A stretch of DNA of 64,000 bases, taken from positions 186,001 to 250,000 of the forward strand of contig NMRA01000499.1 of assembly GCA_002633005.1 (NCBI GenBank), written 5' to 3'. This DNA is from Phoronis australis (lineage: Eukaryota; Phoronida; Phoronidae). A program made the position numbers and the translations under genes. Below, in pieces: positions 1-19,182 of this stretch. Numbering within the stretch: the first letter of the stretch is position 1; each line of letters begins with the position of its first letter. Under the pieces are notes generated by a model, which saw only the letters and a list, made by a program, of their open reading frames with translations, did not search any database and had not been told where the DNA came from.

Positions 1-870
1 TGCCACCCAGTGGCTATTTTTATTGAGTCTGGTTTTTGGTGTGTGCTTCTTTGTCATCCAAATCACTCTAAGGATCGTTTTGAAAATTGGCATGTGTGTT
101 CCTACTTGGAAGTGCATAGCTGACAAAGATGTTTGAAGGGGCCCAACTGCTGTGGCGCCCTCTCATGGCAGTTTTATTTTTTTTGCCTGTGGCTCAATAC
201 GAGTTCCTTGATTGACCCTCATGAAATTTGGCATATGTTTCTTTTGAGGAGAGTACAATTTATGTGGATTTTGGGACAAATCTGACTACTGTGGAGTCCC
301 CTAGTGGCAATTTTGTTTTTCTTGGCGTGTGCAGATGATTATGAATATTGGCATATCTGTTCCTACTGGGAATTTTTTTCTGCCTGTGTCTCAGTATTTG
401 CCAAATTCCTTGATGGATCTTCTACAAATTTGTATGTAAATAAAACAACGCTGGATTTAAATCGGCTTGACACGTTTCGGTGTCAAACCTACACCATCCT
501 CAGAAGCAAAAAACCGAATCATGTCAAGCCGTTTTAAATCCAGTGTTGTTTTTATCAACATAAGCTGCTACTTGCTATCGTGGAAATTGTATGTGTTTCT
601 ATTGAGGACAGTACAACTGACTTGGATTTTGGGACAAATCTGAGTACTGTGGAGCCCCCTAGTGGCAATTTTGGTTTCTTCATGTTTGCTTTTTCTACCA
701 AGTTCCTTGATGGATGTTCATGAAATTTGGCAAGTAAGGTATGAATTGGACTGCATTCTTCATCATTCCCTTCCTATGCAAACTGATTGAAGAATGACAT
801 TGAAAGGTAGCATGTGTATTCCTGTAGAGGAGAGCATTGCTGACTTGCTATGCGCCCCCTAGAGGCTATT
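1..870 (+). repeat. Dispersed repeat with CTCF-like cores (left cluster)
   Basis: Degenerate copies of a repeat unit. The recurring text is a 'gaaatttggcaagtgtgttcct' type segment (degenerate), then about 60 bases, then a conserved core close to CCCCCTAGTGGCAATTTT. Cores lie near 1-20, 155-171, 296-314, 653-671 and 851-868. The same unit recurs at 29.0-30.0, 31.0-31.35, 61.05-61.7 and 62.1-62.6 kb, always in this orientation. A separate inverted-repeat element is inserted at 438-555. No coding potential is seen. Confidence 0.8.
438..555. mobile_element. Short inverted-repeat (MITE-like) element
   Basis: About 118 bp with imperfect terminal inverted repeats of about 35 bp. The left arm (438-473) reads ATAAAACAACGCTGGATTTA followed by AATCGGCTTGACAC. 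The right arm (531-555) is its reverse complement with a few mismatches (GCCGTTTTAAATCCAGTGTT). It sits inside the left repeat cluster. I see no clear target-site duplication, so superfamily is unassigned. The 77-codon open frame crossing it is not a gene. Confidence 0.65.
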
Positions 871-2391
871 TTGTTCACTAGCGATGCTTCCTTTAGTGAG
901 AATGTTTAACATTATGATCAAACACTTTTATGACTTATTGATAACAAAATCGCCACATATGCTGGGGATTGGCATATGACTCATTGGCAAGATCAGCCTT
1001 TCATCGATCAATATATAACCGTGGCAAGCACCTGATGACAATTTTCCAAAGAGGTGTAAAATTTGTTTCCACATTTCGAATTTTTTGTGTTTAATTGCCG
1101 TGTAAAAGTTAAGAATTGTTACAGGCTGCTGGCATTGATCTTTTGACACATCTAGACAGTAATTTTTTGTTTGCACGTTGGAACGGATATTTGTGGTAAA
1201 ATTTTGTCCTGAGCCTGAGTTCTCAACAATTCTTCATTGGAGTTGCTTTTGTTTTGCTTTCTACTGTGTAGTTATTAATTAGAGATTACGCATATAAATG
1301 CTTCAAACAAATTACATATTTCATGAATCAGTACCTGCTAGTCATTGTTCAGGCCACTACACTGTTTCCTTTCTCAAAAACTTTTGCAACATCTTTATCA
1401 CAGCCTTCTTGAGTGACGTGTGAACTATTTTATATTTTAGGAAGGGCACGGAGAACGCTTCAGTCGCAGTTTTCAACAGTTGGTCAGAATTGAAGCGTTT
1501 CGTAAAGAGGATGAAGTGTACTACTCCAAACAAGACCTTATAGATATGTAGGGTGGATTTTATTGATAAGCTATTTATGGTGGTATAAAGTTGTCTCAAC
1601 TTTGCCAAAACGCCAGTGTTGTAATTCGATCTTTTAAGTTTACGACATCGGTCCATGATGCTCCTAACCAAGTAGGGATCATATCAGAAAAATGCGGATA
1701 TGATTAATTTGACACGTAGAGCCCCAAATTCATGGGTCAATTTTGAGGACTTATTGGTCACTAGCTTGTGTTTTGTATGGGCATTTTAAACACAGCGACC
1801 TTCAAAAAGTCGGTAAGACGTAATAAGCCCTGAATGTGGACACGACTGTAATATTAGTCGAGATAACAATCACTGTTTGCTGCAATCACTGTTTTTATGT
1901 GTCATCTATGAGGACCTGCTCCAAAATGAGCTCTGCTAAGGTTAGACATGTTTCTAAATAAGTAAGCTTTTGCAGAAATACTGACATTAATTGGGTTATT
2001 GCTTTAGACTGAACTTATTAAGTTTATCAGTTTCATACATGCTTAGAAAGCAATAGCTGGTAAAGGTTTGGGAACAAGTTAGCTACCTGTCCAACCACTA
2101 GGTGGCTGTCTGCTACATAAACCTGGTGCCTTCAGTGTTATTGCTTGTAACTATGCGTTAAAATGATTACAATAATGATTCGTTTTCATGGTTTCGACAA
2201 TTTGTGTTCAATTTACTAATTATTTTATATCTAGTGATAATCAATGAATATATTATCACAACTGTTGATGTCAAGTGAAGATTGTTGAAAGCTTGAATGA
2301 ACAAAAGTTAAGAATACAGCTTTGCAAGCTTTTTACTGGTTTTATACATCACAAGTACAAGAGTGCATATCGAGCCTTCTGTGTTCTTCAG
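871..2391. other. No gene recognised (probable intron of SERHL-like gene)
   Basis: AT-rich sequence, presumably an intron of the + strand hydrolase gene. An isolated sequence CCACTAGGTGGCTG at 2095-2108 resembles a CTCF core. A minus-strand open frame of 104 codons at 1357-1671 has no recognisable family and no convincing splice context. I found no hydrolase exon (for example one with the GHSxGG nucleophile elbow), so the 5' half of that gene is probably left of the window. Confidence 0.5.
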
Positions 2392-5300
2392 ATACAAGGT
2401 AGGACACGAATGGTGCACGGAGGACTCTGCCAAAATACTGATGGAGAGGGCTGTGAAACCAGTTGATACTAGTGAAGGTAATTGATGAAACTTGGGTGCA
2501 TTCTGTAGATGTGAGAAACCTGCCAACAAGCTAGATGACTTGAGGTTATGTGAGTGAAAGGGGAGGGTTTCGAGAGTATGGTCAGGGTTTTGAGAGTATG
2601 GTCAGAAGCTTACTAGCGCACCCTACCAAAATGGTCGCCACTGAAGTGATTGGTCGGTGATGTTGGAATGTTGAATTATGGGATAGTATTCACTGTGTCC
2701 CTTAAAGGGAAGATTTCTTGCTTCAAGGCATTAGCAAGTGTCTTGGGTCTATGAAACTCACCCCTGTTCACTAAGAGCAGTTCTTTGTTAATTTTTGCAT
2801 TTTGGCAACATGCCTTCTCAGAAGCAGATGTTATAATAGCTGTAAGGGTCATCCCCTTCTGGGCAACATCAGATAGGTACTGGCATGCCATTTTAGGGGT
2901 ATTGGCAACATCTGGCTTTTGGAAATTATGTTTGGGCCCTCCTCGCCAGTTTTAGTTTTACAGCTCTTACACTAATCAAGAAAAGAGAGATCTCTAGACT
3001 TGCTTTTATTTTTATTGGACTGAGTACTTTAAAAGTAATTTATTTGACATTTTAACCCTAGCGCTATACTTTATTTATACTTGTTTCAAGGCCACCTGTA
3101 GTCCTGTCCTTTAGAAATTGAAAAAATGTAGTTTAGATCAAGATGTGGACAAATTTGAAAGTAAGGAAATCACCACGATAGCTTTTTCGAGACCCTTATA
3201 GATTTGCTGTCAAGCAGAGCTGGGAAGCATAAATGTGAAAGCTATTTTTGTCATTTACTTGTGGTGTTAATGTCTATTACTTTGTTGAAATAAATTATAA
3301 AGAACAGTGGAAAATTACTTAAGCTTGGTCAGTGTTGCTCAAGGTAACAGAGCATTAGTTATTCAGTCTGCTAGGTCATGAACAGAGCTTTGCATTAAAT
3401 GCTGAAAAGCTTACTTATAGGCTTGTCAGAGCTTGTTCTTTGTTAACTTAGCTTTGTGTGAATTTATTCAACAGCAGTTCTGTTGTCTCATTGAAAGTTT
3501 TTTTTTGTACTTGGCTAAACGGTGTCAAAGTTCAAACCATTTAAGTGTATCGCCTCTGGCACTACATTGTATTATTGTATTACTAGTAAATGAGTTGTTT
3601 TTAGCTGGTCTCATGAAGTGGCTTGAACAAGTCTAGTAACTACTATTTTCTTTTCAGGTGTGAAGTTTTCATTTACCAGGGACCCAAGGCTGAAAGTTGT
3701 AAGCTCAATACAGCATTTATTGTTATTAATACTTTTAACGGGAGCCACATTTCCTTGTGGGAAAAGAAATCGTTACATTTTCTGTGTAAAGTACCTCTGA
3801 ACACCATTTTTCCATCAAAAACAAAAACACTCCTGGCAATCCTTCTGTGAAGCGTTTTTAATTATAAAATCCAACAATATGTTAAGACGTGGTAGACAGA
3901 GTGAGCTACTGAAAGATACAATGAACTGGACCTTCTGTCAAAAAGGCATTCAATTTAGGTTACTCAGCATTATAAAACCAGTCCCATCTTGTCCTAACTA
4001 GAAATGATTTCAAGGCTAATGAAGAATTGGCAGTTTGTTATTCCTCAAGTCCTGGCTGAGTACATTGTCTTGTCACAGAAGGTCATTTTACACGCCGAGT
4101 ATCAATTACTAAAGAACTACCAAATCTTCCCAAGCCTAGGAATCACTTTTCACCTGAGTTAAGAACAAGATGTCACCTGTTTCATTGCAGTGCATTGTCT
4201 GAATCAGAAGTTACTTAATCCATCACGGTTCATGACTTGGGAGGTTTTTGTTGAAAATTAGCAAAATGTCTTCCATCTCAAAACCTTGTGTGAAATGGAT
4301 TGTCCCAATGTAAAAGCCTTGTTACCTAGACAGAATTCAATGTAACTTTAAGATATGAATTGTGGAACTAAGGTGTAATGATAACAGCAGTAGTTGTGGT
4401 GAAAATAAGCCAAATTGGGATTGTGAAAAATTAAATATTTTGCTCAAGATTGGAGACTGTCCCAAATTTTAGAAAACGGCCATATTGGCCGTCCCCAGTC
4501 ACTGGAAATATGGCAAAATTACCCTTTCTGTAGATTGAAAACACGTCTGAAATTTGAGAAACTTGATGAACGCCAAAGTCGCCCTTGTCCCAAATTTCAG
4601 AATTTAGAAAATTCCATTTTTGCTATCCCGAATTCTTGAGGCTGAGAATTTTTACCTTATTGTCAATGTTGAGGGTAGAACTCAACCATTTATCGTTAGT
4701 ACGATGCAGAACAAGCTCAGCTATTATTTCTGGGTCTAATGATGCTTCTAAAGCAGCTTTTCTGTTCGACAATTCTCAATGGAGTTTACTAGAGTCTGGA
4801 GGCATGTTGATTAGATTGTTGCAGACTCCTTTTTTGACCTAGGTGTATAATTGACCGTGTATGTTATTGTTTCAGACGTCTCCCATAAGCTACACGCCTG
4901 AAGAACTGTCTTCTTGTAGCATGAGACTGAGATGTGAAGTCTTATTCATCGTGTAAGTCTCAATCAACAAGATTTCTCACATACAGCAAAATCTCACCAA
5001 TTTCAGACAAAACTAATTTCCAAAATTGCAGGGTTTTTTTCAAAGGCTTTTAACATTATTGTGAGTGCCCACAATTTTTCAAACTATTTTCTGTTGGTAG
5101 CTAATGCAAATCATTATTCTAATACTGTATTTCATTTATGAGAAAGTGCGAAAATAAAATTTCATCTGTCCGCCATATTTGGTCCCTGTTGAACAACATC
5201 CCCTGTATTCCAGTGAATATTTCAATAATCACAACATAGCTCCTTGTTGCACCCGAACCTTATGTACTAAAAATGTCTCTGTTCAGTCCTTGTGTCGGTT

Positions 5301-6531
5301 ATTTTATCTCTCAGTGTTTACTCATATTTTTGCAGACTAGGATAACTTTATAAAGAAACATTTGACTTGTTGTAATACGTTTAGAAAATAACACATGAGA
5401 GTAATTTATTCAAGATGCATTAGTTGTGCATTATCTTTTAATAGCCAACTATGATGTAATATTAATTACTTAAAATTCAATAGTTTACGTGTTGCTTGAA
5501 TTGGTTATCTGCTCCAAATTTGGGAATGAATTAAACAAAACAGAAATGCATCAAACTGAAGACTTTTGGTTGACTACTTTGTTTACTTAAGGAATAATTT
5601 TATTCATTCCAGAGCTAATGATGGTTTTGGTAGCAAATCATTCCCGGGGAAAGAGTTTGCAGAAAAATGTGTTCAGCAGCAATGTAAAATAGTCCAACAA
5701 GTGTGCAAAAAGGTTAGTAGTTTCACATGTTTAAAGTTGTGATCATTATCTTGTCTGTGAGATGTTAACCTATTCTTGTATGCGTCTAGTCTTGATTATG
5801 TTGCACAAGAGGAAACTTTAATCTAATTAAAGCCATTATCCATGACATGTTCCAGTGTCAAAAATCATCTTACCTCTCAGGCTTATTTGCTCTTCCGAAG
5901 CAGTGACATCGTGTTCCATTATCTATTTGCATTAACATTATTTCATTGATTAAAAATAATAGGCTTGAAATTCCCTAGTTGCCAGCTGTTATGCTGCTGC
6001 AACTAAAACAATCTGCTGTGGCAAGCAGCAATAACATACTGTTCTAATCCAAGTAAGGACCAAGATGTGACCAATTTCATTACAGTAAACAATGTGTAGC
6101 CACATTTCGCAAATCACTGTATTTATCTTCTTCAGAAATTATGTTGTACAAACTACTGTAGATACTCCGTGTTGTATATTTTGTCTTTTAAAACCCAGCT
6201 CAGATGTACATATTATTTTAGTAAAACCTACGAACTGAATCTTTAAGGTAAGGCAAAGGAATCCCGGGCCTTTGTCGTCGCTCATCTGAACCCGGAAAAT
6301 AAAAAAAATAAAAATAATTTCACTGCAGCAAGAGGACTAAGTCAAAAGTTGTTTTTGACAGAAGGCACTGGTTTGTTGCATATTTAAATTAGTGTCTTGT
6401 CATTTCAGTTTGTGATGGTCGATGTCGAAGGAAACCACCACACACATCTCAATACACCGCAACATGTGGCGCCCCACATTGTCAGTTTCATGGCCAAGGA
6501 TCAAGTGTGTGTTGAAGGGCAGAAATTATGA
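2392..6531 (+). CDS. SERHL-like serine hydrolase, alpha/beta fold (3' part, 5 exons)
   Basis: Exons: 2392-2477, 3658-3698, 4876-4952, 5613-5712, 6409-6531 (stop 6529-6531). Phases agree at every junction and all introns are GT..AG; about 141 residues are encoded. Recognisable SERHL/SERHL2 C-terminal text includes TEDSAKILMERAVK (helical cap region), FTRDPRLKV, the strand and acid region VLFIVANDGF, and FVMVDVEGNHHTHLNTPQHV near the end. The last holds the expected catalytic histidine in GNHHTHL; the human protein has GNHCVHMSEPQHV there (from memory). The nucleophile serine exon is not in the window, so the gene is 5'-partial. The first listed exon could begin at 2392 or 2399. Substrate is unknown for the family. 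Assignment to SERHL-like is by remembered similarity; a generic alpha/beta hydrolase is the safe minimum. Confidence 0.82.
4396..4480 (+). repeat. Dispersed repeat R2, copy 1
   Basis: Text around ATTTTGCTCAAGATTGGAG followed by a CCCAAATTTTAG-like stretch recurs at 62536-62616 (+) and, inverted, at 51853-51933. All three share a GAAAAAT..ATTTTGCTCAAG core, so this is a dispersed repeat of unknown type. It lies in an intron of the SERHL-like gene. Confidence 0.55.
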
Positions 6532-9500
6532 AAACTGTTGCGTATCAAGCCATTGAAGAGTAAATGTATTTGTCATATCAGTTTGTGCAATTAAATTATT
6601 GAAAATGAGGAACTCCAGAATACAATTACTGGTAATTTCTTGATTATTTATATATGTAAAATAATTCTCAGAGATCATTGAAATGATTATTATATAGTAC
6701 GTTGCATTTTTGTATGTTCAACGATATGTTGATACTATGATGCACAAGGGGCCAGCGGTGAGTTTTATCAAAGCAGCCCTTATTTCAATGGAAATGGACT
6801 TTTTACTTTTAAATTTGGGACATCGTATGAAAAGTTCAATATATATTTTCAACGAAGTGAAGACTGCATCATAAAGCATGGCTAAAACTTGATTTAGTTA
6901 CTATGGTAACATAGCTAAAAAAGGACAATCGAAGTTTGCACAAAACCACAAATGCACAAGGAATTTGGGGAATATAAAGGAGTGCCCGTGTGCGATCTAG
7001 TTCATGCACCCAACCATGCATGCGAGTGCTTAAAACTATAAAAACTACCTTGCACATACATGCGTGCATGCTTACATACGTACATATAAACTAACAATAA
7101 AACTAAGGCAGATTTTTACACAACTCGGGGAAAGTTGCATGGTAGTTTTTTAGTTTGAGCACTTGATCCTTCATACTAGTCGGATTGCATCATACATCCA
7201 TGAAGTTTGTCTGTTTGGATCACTTTATGCAAGTTTTACTGTGTGGTGATTAAGTTTGCTATGTAATAAAATAATAAATTACATGATCTATGTTTTATTC
7301 AGGTTCAGCATTGTCAAATGCACACGTGTACATTTACCAGAAAATGTTCCACCATCATACCTCTATACGATTACTGTAAAATCAAAATTGTAATAGGTAG
7401 TATACTGTATTTGGTAGGTAAGCCAATACTGACATGCACAGTCAAACCTTGTTACAACGTGCATTGAGGCACTTTAGAAATCTGTATCTTATTGAGGTTG
7501 CTTTGCAGAAATAGGGGTAGATTTGAATACATTACATAAAATTAGGAGTTAAAAGCTTGTACATTTATTTTTATTATTTAACATTTTAAACAGTCTACAT
7601 TATAACGAGGTTGGACTGTTATTTTACCAATAAGGGTTACTAAAACCAGCACCTAAAGTAGCTTTCTTCCCTAAAGTTGGTCGCAGGAGAACACTATCGA
7701 TAACCTTTCTTGTGAGCCAAGCCCATGCGTTGTCGTAGTGATTATCTGTTCTACTGAAATGCTTCTTGCCACAACAGGTAATCACTGGCAATACATTGTA
7801 CTGACTTAAAAACGTTTGTCCAATATATCACTAACATCCCTTGATCAACAGTATGTTGTTATACAACTTTTTAGCAGTGGAATCGCAGCACACTGCAACC
7901 TATGCCCTTTCAAATGCAACGAAAGTCTCGCCATTTTTCTCCCGTTTTCAGTGAATGCTATGCATAATGTGTACACGCCTATCCACAATATTCAAGTGCT
8001 GTTCCCCTACCACACCTACTTAGGAGGAATAATCCTAACTTCAGAACTCTTATGCATGTAAACAATACAGATTAGATGTTCTTGGTAGTTGAATGCGTGC
8101 CATGCATGTAAAAGTTGAGCGCAACACCATTGACATTATTCCACTTGCATTGAAAACAGTACCATGATTGACTTCAGAATTTTACGTAACTGTTTTAATT
8201 TTTTATCCTGGTTCAAACAACTCGGCAACTCACAATCACATTCAGTCCACCTATTTACCGTAACTAATTTAATACAGCCCACGACCACATGCTGAAAAGT
8301 GCTCTTTGTGAAATTAACAGGTACCAGGTAGTTGGTGCGAAATACTAGACTTACGTGGCTTGCAGAGGGCAAGGTAAACAACAAGTATTGCTGAAAACTG
8401 AAATGAACACTGGTGGTAATGTGATTTTCTGTTGAGGTGGCCCCACTTCCAAATCGGGAGTGAAATATGACCCCGTAACCCAAAAACTTTGCCTACCCAT
8501 GGTTTAAAATCTTCACAACATGTGGCATGCTCAAGCCTGGTGGTGCTGTTTCTATTAGAGTCTTGTCTCGGTGAAATTTCACAAAGGCTAATCTTGTATA
8601 GTGACAGGCTAACAGACCTTGAGCCTGATGACAAATGCAAGTTTATTATGTTCGTTAAACTTCCGAATGCAGCGTTTAATTAGCCAGAGATAAAAAGTAG
8701 CAACATAGCAAGCTCATGTTACCTGTATCATATGAAGCAGCATCAACTACTGCTGAACTTCCCTGAACTACGGCACACAATGAATTCTCTCTCGTGTGAC
8801 AAAGAAGCCATGGCCAGATGAATCTCAGATTGAAATAATTAAACCGGTGGAGAACTTGAATTTGACAAAACCACGTATACTTGAGTTTAGGGACGGATTG
8901 TTTCAGCAAGGTGGCACAAAACGCTGTCTTTGGTTTTTGAGACCATGGTCCTACATCTAGGTGCAATAATATACCTATGTAATTGCAATAATATATCTAT
9001 GTAATAAATATTCATAATACAATATAATACATTCAGAAAAATACATACAACTCTAAAACTACTTAGTACAGCTAGAACTCCAACTACTAGTATACAACAT
9101 GTTAAGTTTGCTACATTCAGAACCTGTCAAGGGTGGTAAATACATGACGACTGAGAAGAAGTTCACCAGATGAGGTCCCATAACTGAACCCTAGTCTACT
9201 TTGACATACGAGCCATGGGTGTGGCAATGTCCATCTTAACTGGTTATCAACAGTGACATAACAGTCAAGTTGCACTATGCATACATGCCCACCCAACTGG
9301 TTTGCAAACACAAGTAAACAAATGCTTTGCATACAACTTCTTCAATATGGCTGGCTTAACATACAATTCATGTTATAAGAAGCAACATTTCAGACATTAA
9401 CTATCATGATTTGTGTTTAATACGTAATTCACTCAAAAATATTCAGCCGTGTACCCAAGCCAACTCTGTGGGAATTATTTCAAATGGAATGTTTAAAAAA

Positions 9501-10905
9501 TAAAAACAAGACAGCTCAATAAAAACTAGACAACTGTCAATAAAGACAGAGCAAAAACATGACAGCAGCATTGGTAATGATATTTACCACTTGTAATTAC
9601 ACATTGACCACAAAAACAAAGTTTTAAAAAAACAAAAATTAATATTAAACAGAACTGCAACTGTTCTAAAATCCCACAAGCTCTTAGGGACCAATCACAT
9701 ATTATGTCATCACTTGAGGGGGGAGAGAGTTTGGAAGGAGGAAGGTTTATGGCAGGGGGAGGCGGGTTGACACATGGTGATGTCTCCATCGCAGTACGTA
9801 TCCTTGAGAAACTGGGTCACCTTCGTAGCAAATTTTGGATGACCTAATATTGGAATGGTCCCTTATGTGGTTTCACCCCACTTACAGTTGCAACTAAAAC
9901 CCAAAAAATTTATAAGTTCTGATACTGAAAAATTATAATTCCTTCATGGACTTGCATGAGAATGGAGAGTTAGACCACACCTACCCGGGTTACAAATGCA
10001 TAATCCCACAAGCTCAAAGTCAATATAGCGAAAGTCCTATACATGTACTGGAGCAACAGATTGTCTACGATGTGATTTTGATCATATCTCACTAAATCTG
10101 TTCTTATACAAAGCCGCATCATCAAAATGGGTATCGGGGAAGCAAATGAATTGTTGCAGGCAGTTGTAAATCCATGATACGAAGCATTCAAACCCATCCA
10201 TAGAGTACCCCAGCACATTGACAAGTCAAGCGTTATTCATACATTTGATAGATTCAAACACACAACATAGGTACCACTGTATTAGATTGTACGCATGTGC
10301 TTGGATCAAACTTAACAACTAGATGATGTGCTGACTTTAGACAGGGAAAAATTGTTTTGGACTTGGTGTGAAGGTGTGTTTTTGAAACAACCAAACATCT
10401 TTTCTAACACAGGAGAGGTGGACTGGCATTCAACCAATTTTATATGCATCGCATTGCCTGGTTTCGCCGTTTGCCTCAACTTCAACACACACCACCAGGT
10501 GTCGCAAAAACTTGAAAAAGTTGGCCGACGAAATGTTGCTTTCAATTCTGAAGTCCAGGCATGCGTTCTGTAGATTTGAGAACCCCGTGCCACGTATTAC
10601 AACTAAAGCATGTGATTAAACCAGAATCCTTAATGAGGTTCTTCTAACTACGGAACTTGGTCCAGGAAAGAATTATAATTTTTCCGCATAATATTTTACC
10701 ACTGCTTGAATGATAACCTCTATCCATAATACTAACAAGCTCTATTTGGAAAATCAGCAGGAGACCTAATAACTGTTAGTGAGACTTCTAGCTGATCAAC
10801 ATGACAGACCACTGTGTCACTAAGTCACAAAACATCTATTCACTCCTGGCATTATGACCAATAATAAGCACGCAACATGACAGGGCAGTCATTGCACGCG
10901 TGCAT
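6532..10905. other. Convergent intergenic region / 3' UTRs
   Basis: Lies between the stop of the SERHL-like gene (+) and the stop of CCDC102A (-), so it should hold both 3' UTRs. It contains a pogo/Tc1-like MITE (7439-7618), short runs of CATGCATG-type sequence near 7010-7075, and several open frames of 60-115 codons (for example 8136-8483 and 8314-8640 on the minus strand) with no family resemblance, which I take as chance. No RNA gene was recognised. Confidence 0.5.
7439..7618. mobile_element. Pogo/Tc1-mariner-type MITE
   Basis: About 180 bp. The left end CAGTCAAACCTTGTTACAAC and the right end (7597-7618, reverse complement CAGTCCAACCTCGTTATAAT) form imperfect terminal inverted repeats. 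The CAGT..AACCTCGTTATAA end is typical of pogo/Tigger-like non-autonomous elements in animal genomes. There is no coding capacity. The expected TA target duplication is not intact, so the copy looks old. Confidence 0.7.
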
Positions 10906-18511
<7,606 letters not shown>

Positions 18512-18778
18512 CTCTGTCTGTATGGTCACCTACCTTGCATTACTAACCATGGTCCCTGAAATCAGCAACAACATGGAAGCAACTCAATCAAATATAAAGA
18601 CATTAACTTTTTAATTCGATTTAAAAAAAAAATGTAACAGAATTTACGGCTATACGTCACAGGATTGTGAAATCACCCATCTAGGAACACTCCTTTTGAG
18701 CTCCCCACTATATCTTATACTTCCTCTTTAAGTCACTGAGTGGACATTCTGAGGCATCCATTTGGTTGCAAGTAATTA
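18512..18778. other. CCDC102A 5' UTR / upstream sequence
   Basis: On the minus strand a plausible acceptor (CTGATTTCAG) precedes the coding exon by about 45 bases and a short upstream ATG reading frame, so part of this is 5' UTR and the rest intron. Nothing else is recognised. Confidence 0.4.
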
Positions 18779-19182
18779 ATGCAAATAACAAAATTACTGG
18801 ACTTATTGGATTGAAGCAACATTGAGCCCATCTGTCATGGGCTTCAGCAGGCTAGTGATAAGCTGGAACAGGGCATGCCATGTGACTGATCACATGACAA
18901 ATTGGCACGGAAAATCTTGAATCACGTGAGTCCAGATTGGCGACAGCATGAACCACAGGCCTCCATGTCCGTTCAGAGAGGGGTGTTCTAATCTCTGAAC
19001 AGACGTGGAGGTCTGCGGTTCACGCTATCGCCAATCTGCAACCACGTGATTAAAATCTCCTGTGCCGACTGTCACATGTTCAGTCGCATGGCATGCCTAG
19101 TTCCAGCCAATCACCAGCCTGCTGAAGCCCATGAGAGATGGGCGCAACGTCACTTTAATCCAGTAACTGTTTTATTTTCATT
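18779..19182. repeat. Long inverted repeat (fold-back element)
   Basis: Two imperfect arms of about 190 bp (18779-18979 and 18992-19182) are separated by only about 12 bases. Matching parts include GGGCTTCAGCAGGCT (left) against AGCCTGCTGAAGCCC (right), and CCGTTCAGAGA against TCTCTGAACAG at the centre. Both arms carry a CACGTG near the middle. No open frame. It is most likely a MITE-type fold-back element, since the ends TTACTGG/CCAGTAA are mirrored. RNA from it would fold into a long hairpin. Confidence 0.85.

Noticed and set aside
1357-1671. Minus-strand open frame of 104 codons
   Set aside because: No recognisable domain, no splice context, and it lies in an intron of a + strand gene. 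Possibly a relic, but unsupported.
8136-8640. Overlapping minus-strand open frames of 115 and 108 codons
   Set aside because: They are in different frames over the same DNA, have low-complexity composition and match no family; probably 3' UTR or intergenic chance frames.
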